A stretch of DNA of 64,000 bases from positions 3,528,501-3,592,500 of the forward strand of contig OX359193.1 of the NCBI GenBank assembly GCA_947172415.1, in the 5' to 3' direction. Positions 1 to 11,700 of the stretch are shown here, piece after piece. This DNA comes from Chondrosia reniformis (lineage: Eukaryota; Porifera; Demospongiae; Chondrillida; Chondrillidae). Each line of letters starts with the position of its first letter. Within the stretch, counting starts at the first letter, position 1. The notes beneath the pieces are model-generated. The model was given only the letters and a program-made list of their open reading frames with translations. It searched no databases and was not told the origin of the DNA. The translations under genes and the position numbers were made by a program.

Positions 1-1175
1 ATATATGTAAGGACAAAAGTGTGTGATATATAAATAGGACTTCATTTACATCATATATTGGGTGACCCACGTGACCGATGGTGTTATGGTTGACATCATC
101 TGGATACAGCGTACGAGGATGCCCTGGTTCAATACCAGGCTGGGATACCTGAAAAAAATATACATCTTATATATGTTCTATATATCTTATATCTTATATA
201 TATATAGTATATATCTTATATGTATATTATATATCTTATATATTTCATATATTGTAAGGTCAAAAGTGTGTGATATATAAATAGGACTTCATTGACATCA
301 TATATTGGGGGACCCACGTGACCGATGGTATTACGGTTGACATCATCTGGATACAGCGTACGAGGATGCCCTGGTTCAATACCAGGCTTGGACAGCTGAA
401 AAAAGAAAAAAATATACATCTTATATATGTTCTATATATCTTATATCTTATATGTATAGTATATATCTTATTTGAATATTACATATCTTATATATTGCAT
501 ATATAGGTAAGGTCAAAAGTGTGTGATATATAAATAGAACTTCATTTACAACATATATTGGGAGACCCACGTTACCAATGATCTGATGGATGACATCACC
601 TGGATACAGGGTACGAGGATGCCCTGGTTCGATACCAGCCTGGGTCACCTGATAAAAAGATAAAAATATACATCTTATGTATGTTCTATATATCTTATAT
701 CTTATATATATATAGTATATATCTTATTTGAATATTATATATCTTATATATTGCATTGATATGGAAGGTGAAAAGTGTGTTTTATATAAATAGGACCTCA
801 TTTTCATCATATATTGGGTGACCCACGTTACCCATGGTGATACAGTTCACATCATCTGGATACAGCGTACGAGGATGCCCTGGTTCAATGCCAGGCTGGG
901 ACACATGAAAAAAGAAAAAATGTACATCTTGCATATTTTCTATATATCTTATATCTCATATATAAAAAGTATATATCTTATTTGAATATTATATATCTTA
1001 TATGTTGCATATATATGGAAGGTCATAAGTGTGTGATATATAAATGGAACTTCATTTACAACATATATTGGGAGACCCACGTGACCAATGATCTGATGGA
1101 TGACATCATCTGGATACACGGTACGAGGATACCCTGGTTCGATACCAGCCTGGGTCACCTGAAAAAAGAAAAAAT
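1..1175 (+). repeat. ~253-bp tandem repeat with tRNA-like module
   Basis: Five head-to-tail units; the landmark GACCCAC recurs at 64, 311, 564, 820 and 1074, giving periods of 247-256 bp. Each unit has an A/T-rich half (ATATCTTATAT runs) and a conserved ~90-bp half. The conserved half contains a T-arm-like hairpin: in unit 1 CCTGG (123-127), loop TTCAATA, CCAGG (135-139); unit 5 has TTCGATA in the loop, close to a Pol III B box. GGTGACCCA at 61-69 can pair, with about one mismatch, with the TGGGTCACC-type string after the T-arm, like an acceptor stem. No convincing D-arm or anticodon is seen, so this is a tRNA-derived or SINE-derived satellite rather than a tRNA gene. Short open frames here are not genes. 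Confidence 0.7.
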
Positions 1176-4100
1176 ATACATGGCCCATAGTTTTTGCTCA
1201 ATATATCCAATAGTTTTGCCCAATATATCCCATAAAATATCCCATACTTTTGCTCATTAAATCACAGTTTTCGCCCTGTGGCAGTTCCCACAGTTTTTGC
1301 CTAATATTTCCCATGGTTTTTGCCCAATATATCATACAGTTTTTGCCTAATATATCCCATAGTATTTCCCATTATATCCTATAGTTTTGCCAATATATCG
1401 TATAGTTTTGCCCAGTATATCCCATAGTTTCTATCCAAAAATCCCATTGTTTTTGCTCTATATATCCCTTAGTTTTGCCCAATATAATCCCATCGTTTTT
1501 GTCTAATCTCCCATAGTTTTTGCTCAATATATTCAATAGTTTTTGCCCAGTATATCCTATAGTTTTTCCCGTTATATCCCATAGGTTTTGTGCAATATAT
1601 CCCATAGTTTTAGCCTATTAAATACCATACTTTTTGCCCACTATATCCCATAGTTTTGCCCAATATATCCCATAGTTTTTTAACATCTTCCATACATTTT
1701 CACCAATATATTCCATAGTTTTTACCTATAATACACCATAGGTTTTGCCCAATATATCACATAGTTTTTGCTTATAGTACACCATAGTTTTTCCCACTAT
1801 ATCCTAAAATTTTACCCACTATATCCTAAAATTTTACCCAATATATCCTATAGTTTTTTAATCTCTTCCATAGAATTTCACCAATATATCCCATAGAGTT
1901 TGCCCCAGATATCCCTTTGTTTTTGCCACTATATTCCATAGTTTTTGCCCAATCTATGTCATAATATATCCAATAGTTTTGCCCAAAATATCCCATAGTT
2001 TTAGCCAATTATATCATATAGATTTTGCCCATTTTATCCCATAGTTTTGGTCCCATATATCCCATAGTTTTGCCCAATATATCCTATAATGTTTTACCAA
2101 TATATCATATAGTTTTCCCCAATATATCCCTTACTTTCTGCCCAATATATTTAATAGTTTTTACTCTATTTATCCCATAGTTTTCTCCAATATTTCCCAT
2201 AAATTTTGCCTAATATCTCTCATAGTTTTTTGCCCAATATATCCCATAGTTTTTGGCCAATAGATCTCATACTATATTCCATACTTTTTGCCCAATATAT
2301 CCCATAGCTTTTTCCGTATTTAAACCATAGTTTTTGCCCAATATATCCCAATAGTTTTTATCCAATATATCCAATAGTTTTTGTCCAATATATGCAAAGT
2401 TTGTACTCAATATATCCCATAGTTTTTTCCCAATATGACCCATAGGTTTTGCCGAATATATCCCATAAAATATCCCATACTTTTTCCCAATAAATACCAT
2501 AGTTTTCCCTATATATCTCATAGTTATTGCCCAATATATCCCATAGCTTTTGTCCAATATATCCAATAGCTTTTGCCTAATACATCCCACAGTTTTTGCC
2601 TAATATGTCATACAGTTTTGCCTAATATAACCCATAGTTTTTCCCATTATATCCCATAGTTTTGCCCAGTATTTCCCAAAGTTTCTGTCAAATATAACCC
2701 ATTGTTTTTGCCCAATATATCCCATAGTTTTTGCCCAATATATCCTATAGATTTTGCCCAATATATCCTATAGTTGTTACCCCATAGTTTTAGCCCAGTA
2801 TTTCCCCTATTTATGCCCAATATATCCCATAGAGTTTGCTTAATATATCCATTAGTTTTTGTCCAATATATCCCATAGGTTTTGCCCAATATATCCCATA
2901 GTTTTAACCAAATATAACCCATGGTTTTTGCCCATTATATCCCATAGTTTTGCGCAATATATCCCATAGTCACTTCCAATTTCCCATAATATATCCCATA
3001 GTTTTTGTCCAGGATATTCCCATATTTTTACCCATGATATCCCATAGGTTTTGCCCAATATATCCCATAGTTTTGACCAATATATCCCATAGATTTTACC
3101 CAATATATCCCTTAGTTTTTGCTCATATATCCCATAGGTTTTGCCCAATATTATCCGTAATATATCTCATAGATTTTGCTGTGTATATCCCATAGTTTTT
3201 GCCAATATATTCAATCGTTTTTGTCTAATCTCCCTTAGTTTTTGCCCTATATATTCAATATTTTACCCAATATATGTTATAGTTTTGCCTAATATATCCC
3301 ACAGTTTTGCCCAATATATTCTATAGTGTTTCCCCAATAGATCCCATAGTTTTTCCCCATAGTTTGCGCCCAAAATATCCCATAATTAATGCCCAAAATA
3401 TCTCATAGCTTTTACTTAATAAATCCAATAGTTTTGTCCAATATATCCTATAGTTCTGTCCAATATATACCATAAAATATCCCCTAGTTTTGCCCAATAT
3501 ATCCCAAAGTTGTTATTCAATTTATCCCATAGTTTATGCGCATTATATCCCATAGTTTTTGCTCAATTTACAGCTTAGTTACTGCCCAATATATCCCATA
3601 ATATATCCCATAGTGTTTGTCCAGTATATCCCATAGTTTTCACCCAATGTATCCCATAGGTTTTGCCTATATAACCCATAGTTTTTGACCAATATATCCC
3701 ATTGATTTTACCCAATATATCCTTCATATATCACATAGTTTTTACCCAATATATCCAGTTGTTTTGTCCAATATATCCCATTGTTTTGCACAATATATTC
3801 TGTAATATATCCCATAGATTTTGCCGTATATATCCCACAGTTTTTGCCTAATATATCCCAAAGTTTTGCCTAATATATCCCAAAGTTTTTGCCTAATATA
3901 TTCTGTAATATATCACATAGATTTTGCCATATATGTCCCATATTTTTCGCCAATATATCCCATAGGTTTGCCCAGTATATCCCATAATATTTGTTCTTGC
4001 CCAATATATTCAAAATTTTGCCCCATATATCCTTTTGTTTTGCCCAATAGATTTTATAGTTTTTGTCCAATAGATCCCATAGTTTTTTCCTCGTAGTTTG

Positions 4101-4470
4101 CGCGCAATATATCCCATATTTAATGCCTAATATATCCCATAGCTTTTACTTAATAAATCCAATAGTTCTCTCCAATATATTCTATAGTTTGCCCAATATA
4201 TCTCACAGATTTTTTCCAATATATACCATAAATATCCCTTGGTTTTGCCCAATACATCCCATAGTTTTTACCTAATTTATCCCATAGTTTATGCGTATTA
4301 TATCATATAGTTTTTGCGCGATTTATAGCTTAGTTACTGCCCAATATATCCCATAATATCTCCCATAGTTTTTGTCCAGTATATCCCAAAGTTTTCATCC
4401 AATGTATTCCATAGGTTTTGCCCTATATAACCCATAATGTTTGACCAATATATCCCATAGATTTTACCCA
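1176..4470. repeat. 22-23 bp A/T-rich satellite, first block
   Basis: Degenerate tandem copies of a unit containing TTTTTGCCCAATATATCCC followed by ATAG. Two units make about 45 nt, a multiple of three, so long stretches stay open on both strands and give repetitive pseudo-peptides (NISHSF.. on plus, YIGQKLWDIL.. on minus). There is no other coding signal. The junction with the preceding 253-bp array lies near 1175. Confidence 0.85.
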
Positions 4471-4691
4471 ATATCAGAGAATACGGTAGTACTCTCTATG
4501 TAGGGATGGTACTGGTTGTTTCGTTTTCCCTATACATTGGTATAGGAGCGAAATTCCGAATTAGGCTGAAAATGGCCGAAACGAGACTATGTAGAGTTAA
4601 ATATAGAACAGCCATGCTATAAATTGGCCTTGAAGGCAAGCGACCATGTATCATTGGCAAATGAACGAACTTTGAAATCTTCCATTTTCGT

Positions 4692-4770
4692 TTTCTTCTT
4701 CTTCATCTTCTTCTTCATCTTCTTCTTCATCTTTTTCTTCATCTTCTTCTTCATCTTCTTCATCTTCTTC
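4692..4770 (+). repeat. TTC/ATC microsatellite
   Basis: About 80 bp of CTTCTTCTTCAT-type trinucleotide repeat, pyrimidine-rich on the plus strand, inside the insert that splits the first satellite. Confidence 0.9.
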
Positions 4771-5027
4771 GCCCGCTGTAACTAAAAAACGAAATAAGCC
4801 TTCGGACTACTTCTTAATCAAAATTACTCTAAATTTTCCGAGCTGTATTCTTTTGTAGAAACGAAAGCGATAACGCTATTATTGAGTATGACAGTTTTCA
4901 TGGCTCCAGAGTCAAGACTTCAATAAATTCACCATTTTAATGACGTCATAATCAGTCGAAGATTGCGAAACCAAGGTGGTTTAAAATACAACGAATTCCT
5001 AGCTTATGCTCCATAAAAAGTACAGAA

Positions 5028-5277
5028 ACTAGAGAACAATAAAAATTTTCTACAAAAATAGTGAAGATGTAGGGATGGCACAAAAGCATAGAAACAAGAA
5101 AGGGATGTTACACAGTGAAGCATTAGCTATGCATGAATCCAACAAGCAAGGGTGTTTTATGATTCATGCATATATAGCTATTGCTTCACTGTGTAACATC
5201 CCTTTCTTGTTTCTATGCTTTTTGTGCCATCCCTACATCTTCACTATTTTTGTAGAAAATTTTTATTGTTCTCTAGT
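5028..5277. repeat. Foldback inverted repeat, ~112-bp arms
   Basis: The left arm (5028-5139) begins ACTAGAGAACAATAAAAA and the right arm (5161-5277) is its near-perfect reverse complement, ending ATTGTTCTCTAGT. The arms differ by a few small indels and are separated by a loop of about 21 nt (5140-5160). The DNA or RNA would form a long hairpin. The structure fits a foldback transposon or MITE with no coding capacity. Confidence 0.85.
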
Positions 5278-5278
5278 A

Positions 5279-7834
5279 TCCTTTAGGTTTTGCCTATATG
5301 TCACATAATTTTTGCCCAATATATCCCGTTGTTTTGCACAATATATTCCATAATATATCCCACAGTTTTTGCCTATATATCACATAGTTTTTGCCCAATA
5401 TATCCCATTGTTTTGTCCAATATATCCCATTGTTTTGTCCAATATATCCCAAAGGTTTTGCCTAATATATCCCATCGTTTAGCCAAATATATCTCATTGT
5501 GTTTGGCCAATATATTCAAACGTCATTGCCCAATATATCTCACAGTTTTTGCCCAATGTATCCAATAATTTTGCCCAATATATCCCATAGTTTTTGCCCA
5601 ATATCTCCCAGAGTGTTTGCCTAATATATCCCATAGGTTTTGCCCAATATATCCAATAGTTTTTGTCTATTATATCCCATATTATATCCCATAATTTGGC
5701 CATTTATATCCCATAGTCTGGCCAAAATATACCGTAGTTTTTGCCCAATATACCTCATAGTTTTTGCTCCATATATGCCATATTTTATCCCATAGTTTTT
5801 GCCCTATGTATCCCTAGTTTTTGCACAATATATTCCATAGTTTTTGCCTAATATATCCGATAAGTTTTTGCCTATATATCCCATAGTTGATGCCACATAT
5901 ACCCCATAGCTTTTCCCAATATATCCTAGACTTTTTCCCAATATAATGAATAGGTTTTGGACAATAAATTCCATAGTGTTTGTCATATATATCCTATAGT
6001 TTTAGCCGAATTTATCCCATAATGTTTGCCACTATATCCCATAGTTTCTGCCTAATATATAACAGAGTAATTGCCCAATATATCCCATAGTGTTTGCCCA
6101 ACATATCCAATAGTCTTGGCCAATATTTCCCATAGTCTTTGCCCAATATATCACCTATTTTTTGCTGAATATATTCCATAGTTTTTTCCCAATATATGCC
6201 ATAGTTTTAGCCGAATATATCCTATACTGTTTACTGCTTTATCCCATAGTTTTTGCCCAATCTATCCCATTGTTTTTGCCTGATTTATACTATAGTTTTT
6301 TCAATATATCCCATAATATTTTCCCAAAATATCGCATAGTTTTTGCATTATGTATCCCATAATTTTTCCCAGTATATCCTATAGTTTTTGTTCAATACAT
6401 GCCATAGTGTTTGCCCAATATATCCTAGAATTTAAGCCGAATATATCCCATAGTTTTTGCCCAATTTACCTCATAGTTGTTACGGAATATATCCCATAGA
6501 TTTTACCCAATATATCCCATAGTTTTTGCCTAATAAATCCCTATAATTTTTTACCAATATATCCCATGGTTTTTGCCTATTAATCTCTTAGGTTTTTCCC
6601 AATATATCCCATATTTTTGGCGAATATATCCTATTATGTTTGCCCAATATATCCTATAGGTTTTGCCCAAAATATCCGACAGTTTTAGCCCTATATATCC
6701 CATACTTTCTTCCCAATATATCCCATAGTTTTTGCCATATATATCCCAAAGTGTTTGCCAATATATCCTATAGTTTTGCCCAATATATCCCTTAATATAT
6801 CACATAGTTTTTACCCACTATATCCAATAGTTGTTTCTGAATATATCCGATGTTTTTACAAAATATTTCCGAAAACCTTTTCCTAATATATCCCATAGAT
6901 ATTGCCTAATATATCCCATAGTTTCAGCCCTATATATCCCATATTGTTTGCCCAATATATCCCTTAGATGGTTCCTAATATATCCCATAGGTTTGTCCAA
7001 TATATCCTATATTTTACCATAGTTTTTGCCCTTCATATCCCTTAATTATTGGCCAATATATCCATAATATATCCCATAGTTATTGTTTAATGTACCCAAT
7101 AGTTTTTGCCAAATGTATTCCATAGTTGTGGTCCAATATAAACCATAGTTTCTGCCCAATATATCCCATAGTTTTTGGCCAATATATTCAATAGGTATAC
7201 CGAATATATCATAGTTTTTACCCGATATATCCCATAATATATCCCATAGTTTTTGCCGAATATATACCAAAGTTTTTCCTAATATAATCCAAAGTTTTTC
7301 CCTGATATATTTGAAAGTTTTTGCGTAATTTACCCCATTGTTTTTACACAATAAATCCCATAGTGTTTGCCCAATATATCCAATAATATATTCTATAGTT
7401 TTTGCTCAATAAATCCCAAATTTTTGATAATATATTCCATTGTTTTTGCACAATATATCCATAATGTTTGCCTAATATATCCTAATATATCATATATTTT
7501 TGTACAAAATATCCCATAGTTTTTCGCGAGATATCTCATTGTTTTTGCCCTATATATCCCATAGTTTCCTCTACATATCCCATGGTTTTGCCTGATATAT
7601 CCTATAAATTCTGCCCAATATATCATAGGTTTCGCCTAATATATCTAATAGTTCTTGCCCAATATATCCCATAGTTTTCCCCAAAATATCCCGTAATAAA
7701 ACTCATAGTTTTAGCCCACAATATTCCATAGTTATTGCTCCACACTTTCCACACTTTTTGCCTGATATATCCCATAGTTTTTGCCCGATATATCCCATAT
7801 TATATCCCATAGTTTTTGCCCAATATATGCAATA
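5279..7834. repeat. 22-23 bp A/T-rich satellite, second block
   Basis: Continuation of the satellite at 1176-4470 with the same unit and similar divergence. It changes abruptly at about 7835 to the unrelated 13-bp satellite. The open frames within it are by-products of the 45-nt dimer period. Confidence 0.85.
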
Positions 7835-8180
7835 GAACCTACAAATAGTACATACAGCTAACACATACAACTATTACAGGCAACTAGTACATACAAAACG
7901 TACACACAACTAATACATATAACAGTACATAAAAGTAGTACCTACAACTGGTACACACAAATATTACATACAACTAGTACATTGAACTAGAAACTAGTAC
8001 ATACAACTTGTACATTAAACTAGAACCTAGTACATACAACTAGTACATAAAACTAGTACATAGAAGTAGTACATACACCTAGTACACACAACTAGTACAT
8101 AGAACGAGTACATACAACTAGTACATACAACTAGTACATACAACTAGTATAAACAACTAGTACCTACAACTATTTGCTAC
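7835..8180. repeat. 13-bp satellite (ACTAGTACATACA), block 1
   Basis: First block of the 13-mer array that underlies the rest of the window. The unit holds the palindrome ACTAGT. Copies vary by point change and by loss or gain of a few bases. Confidence 0.95.
8169..8180. repeat. Target-site duplication, left, of R4-like LINE copy 1
   Basis: ACTATTTGCTAC here is repeated exactly at 12547-12558 on the other side of the element, defining its ends. A 12-bp duplication fits target-primed reverse transcription. Confidence 0.85.
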
Positions 8181-8449
8181 TTGAAAAACAAAAGCCTTAA
8201 CGGAGAACCTTGTTACTTCTTGCCTTAGTGTACTAAGGCAAGGAGTCTCTGGCTTGGACAACCCTCAGTCAGTTATGTTTTCCTTTCTTTGGGTTTTTAG
8301 CCAGAAACCTCGGCTTTTCCTCCTTCCGACAGCAGCAGACGGGAGCACGTCGGGTCAAAGTTGACCGTCATAATAGGAGGGAGTACCTCCATACACCAAT
8401 CCACCACTGCTTTCCAGAGGTCGACAGGCAAGGACTGGGACAGGACTAC

Positions 8450-8713
8450 TTATCGTCCAGGCCCCAATCCCTCAACAGATAGATGTCGCCTCAATATCCT
8501 CACAGCCGAACAGAGAACAGTTCTCTGCATGGCTCTCATCACTTCTACTGCACTTTTTGACAGCTTTGGAATTCCCCTAAGGTCTTCCAGGAGCGTGTCC
8601 ACTATCTCCAAAGCACCAATTATCATCGGGGCTACCTCAATTCGGTAGCCCCTAAATTGTTTCCTCATATCAGCTGCCAGCTTCTGGTACTTTTGGAACT
8701 TCTCTTGCCATCT
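8450..8713 (-). CDS. C-terminal tail of the R4-like RLE, after an in-frame TGA
   Basis: Same frame as the 1095-codon ORF, starting directly after TGA 8714-8716. It reads RWQEKFQKYQKLAADM and later VAPMIIGALEIV, then a basic RILRRHL segment. R4/Dong RLEs end in exactly this way (a KYQDL-like helix, then a VVPVVVGALG-like strand), so the TGA cuts a real domain. The simplest explanation is a CGA-to-TGA change; readthrough is possible. The end at 8450 is the next stop in frame. Confidence 0.7.
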   Translation of the reverse strand, partial: RWQEKFQKYQKLAADMRKQFRGYRIEVAPMIIGALEIVDTLLEDLRGIPKLSKSAVEVMRAMQRTVLCSAVRILRRHLSVEGLGPGR

Positions 8714-11700
8714 TCAATTAATATTGCTGTCAGTAGGAACTGACATCTCAATAATGAAGATGGATTTACATAGCCGATCCTCAACCACTAAGTCTGGCCT
8801 TCTTTCTTTCATTTCTTCATCTGTAGGGATACTTGGATCCCACAAGATTTTGACAGACCTATTCTCATAGACTGGTTTTGCTTCTAGTTTGTACCAGGGC
8901 TCTTCCTGCTTGAATCCATATTCTTTCAACAGTCTCCATAACACTATCAGTATTGCCCGGTCATGCCTCTCTTTGTAGAGAGAAAATCCCTTGGGCTCAC
9001 ACATGTTTAGTATGTGTTTGACCGTTTCCATAGCCTTGCCACATTCTCTGCACATTAGGAGGCTAGAATTCCTCAGAATCCTATTTTGGTACCACCTAGT
9101 GTGCAGTACATCATCTTGGGCTGCGAGAATCAGAGCCTCAGTTTGAGGTCTGAGTCTCCCCTCAGAAAGCCACACATAAGACTCCCTATTTGTGACTTGT
9201 CTGTGGTATGAGCCCTGGTGAGACTTTTCGGCTAGGTTACTTTTTAACATTTCAGTCTGAGCCTCCCGGAGCTCACGTGCCACTCTCCTCCATTCTCTTA
9301 CACTATTTTGTGAAGGATCTGTCTTCAGCCACATTTCCGGTTCTAGTTCTATTCCGTGGCTTCCCAGTATCAATCTGGCTTCTTTCAAGACAGTCCTCCT
9401 CTGCTTTGAGCACTCCAGCCACTTTTGGTGTTTAACCACAATAGCTGTGAGTGGATCATTGGCAGTATGGAGGTATCTTGCCAGATTCACAACAGCCCTG
9501 TCGTGATCCAAAGGAAAACTACAGAGCCCTCTACCACCTTGAGAGCGAGGCAAGTTCACTCTCTCAATGGCAGAGTTATAGTGATGACACTGGTACTTTC
9601 TCATGATCTTTCTCACCATTCGCTCCAGCTTTGGAAGCTCACATTGAGTCCACTTCAAAACTGGGTAAGAGTATCTCAGTAGAGAGGCACACAACATGTT
9701 CGAGGCTTCTGCAGCATTCTTACCATTGAGGTGAGAGCTCCACACTTTGTGGAGTCTCCTCCTCAATTCGTTGATCAAGCAAGCTTTGACCTTGCTGTCA
9801 TCTACCTCAAACAGTTGTTCTAGCCCTAGGTACTTATAAGTAGTACCTTTTTCAAGGCTCCTTATGGATTCTTCACTGCGTTTAGGGTTGTCTGGGCCAG
9901 CCAGAACTTTCCCCTTTTGCATGTGAGCTGTTCCACACTTTCTCACTCCAAATCTCATGCCAATGGCATTTGAGGTTTTCTCCACACATTCCATGGCTTC
10001 CCTGAGTTTATCAGGCCCTCCAGCAAATATCTTAAGGTCATCCATGTACAACAAGTGTGACATGGTGTTCCTTTCCCCATCATGCCAGAGGGTATATCCC
10101 TTGGTTCTGTTAAGAACTTGGGATATGGGAGCTATGGCCAGACAAAAGAGGAGTGGCGATAAGGAGTCTCCTTGGAATAGTCCCCTGTTATATTTAACAG
10201 GGGTGCTCCTAACCACCTTCCCCGCAGTCCTCAACTCAAGCACAGTAGCCCAGTGTTTGGAGAAGAGCTCTATAGACCTCCTGATCCAACCTGGGCACTT
10301 GATGGTTTTTAGCACCTTCATCACCCACTTGTGAGGGACTCTGTCATATGCCTTCTCATAATCGATCCATGCCACACTGAGTGGCTTACCCATAATTTTG
10401 GCATCTAGACCGATTGATTGATCCAGCAGTAGACAGTCCACACAGCCCCACCTCCCTTTCCTCATGGCCCTTTGGACCATAGGCAAAAGATCATTAGTGT
10501 AGGTGTAAGTGAGTAGTTCTGACGCAATGTATGCTGTGACAGCCTTGTACATTGTGTTGAGACACGCAATAGGTCGGTAGTTGGCCGCACTTTTCGGGTC
10601 ACCCTTTTTGGGGATGAGTAGAGTGCGACCCCTTGTAAGCCAGTCTGGGACTGACAGATCTCCGCTCACCACCCTCCGTAGTACATCTGCCAAGGCAGAC
10701 TGTGCAGAGGGGAGTGCTTTCCACCAAAAAGTATGGATGCCATCCGGCCCAGGGGCAGACCAGCTTTTTGGCTTTTTCAAGGCCTTCCTCAGTTTGGTCT
10801 CATCAATGCTATCGGGACCTTCAGAGGAGGTTCTACCCACCCTCTTTTTGGTTTCCTTTAGCCATTCTTTCACCCCTGGTTCGTCTTTGTTGACCTTACC
10901 AACAGTACCTACAATCTTTGTCCAAAAGTCCCTTACTACCTCAATTGAGGGAGCTTCATTGGAGGTTGGAACATTGCCATTCATCCGGAACTTCCTTTGG
11001 GTATTCCAAAGGTGGTTTTGTTCCTGGAATTTCCTGCGTTCAGCCGATCTTCGCTCTTGTAGGGTCCAGACCCTGAGTTTCCCCAGTGTCTGTTCCCGAG
11101 CTCTGATCAGCACCTTCAGATTTAATGAATGGAACTCCCTCCTAAGCTTTCTTCGGAGTACTTTCTGGCGTTTGGTCATAGGATTATTATTCTGTTGACG
11201 CACTATTTCCACATCCAACCAGGCAAGCAGTCTTCTAAACCTAAGGCCCTTGGCCTTCCTGTCACTTATGTGACCTTCCTGTCTCTTACTTCCCTTCTGA
11301 TTGTCCGATTTCCTTCCCTGGTTGCATGGCTGTGATTTGTTGGTTGTTTTTCCCCTCACAGCCATAGCAACAGAGTAGACCAGGCAGTTCAGGTGCCACG
11401 CCGACCTAGGGCCTTCCTGCCACTCTTTCTCCACCCAATCATTGGCCTCCTGGAGCAGTGCCGTATCAACATGGTTGAACCGCATCCCCCCACAGGGTTT
11501 TCTACCAGAGAAATCTCCAGGTTTCTTTCGGAGACAGGCATCTTTTGCTTTGCCTAAAAGTTGTTTCAGATGATCATTGCCACTTGTCCTGGGACTGGGA
11601 TAATCATGTGTAGGAGTTTCAACAGGGACTGCAGGCAGCTCACCATTTTGTTCAGTCCCAGCCTGAACTTGGTGAAGCTCCCCCTGTCCCTGGGCTTCCA

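Larger units (their letters stand above)
4471..5278. mobile_element. Insert interrupting the satellite; ends in a foldback repeat
   Basis: About 800 bp of non-satellite DNA. The left part (4471-5027) is unique-looking and holds a TTC/ATC microsatellite. The right part is a large inverted repeat (5028-5277). The string ATGTAGGGATGG occurs near the left end (about 4499-4510) and again in both arms of the inverted repeat, so the whole insert may be one MITE or foldback element with related termini. No open reading frame of note. A relative of the inverted-repeat part lies at 48426-48585. Confidence 0.5.

Noticed and set aside
64-1165. Five tRNA genes
   Set aside because: T-arm and acceptor-like pairing exist, but no D-arm or anticodon loop with correct spacing was found.
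1372-7626. Many 60-107 codon open frames on both strands (YIGQKLWDIL.., NISHSFCPIYP..)
   Set aside because: They are translations of the 22-23 bp satellite, present on both strands with no start context or family similarity.
7835-8180. CRISPR array in the 13-mer regions
   Set aside because: There are no unique spacers between constant repeats; the repeats are contiguous and degenerate, and the window is eukaryotic.
9208-11335. Plus-strand open frames inside the R4-like LINE, up to 205 codons
   Set aside because: They are antisense shadows of the conserved minus-strand RT; the motifs read only on the minus strand, and the same shadows recur in copy 2.
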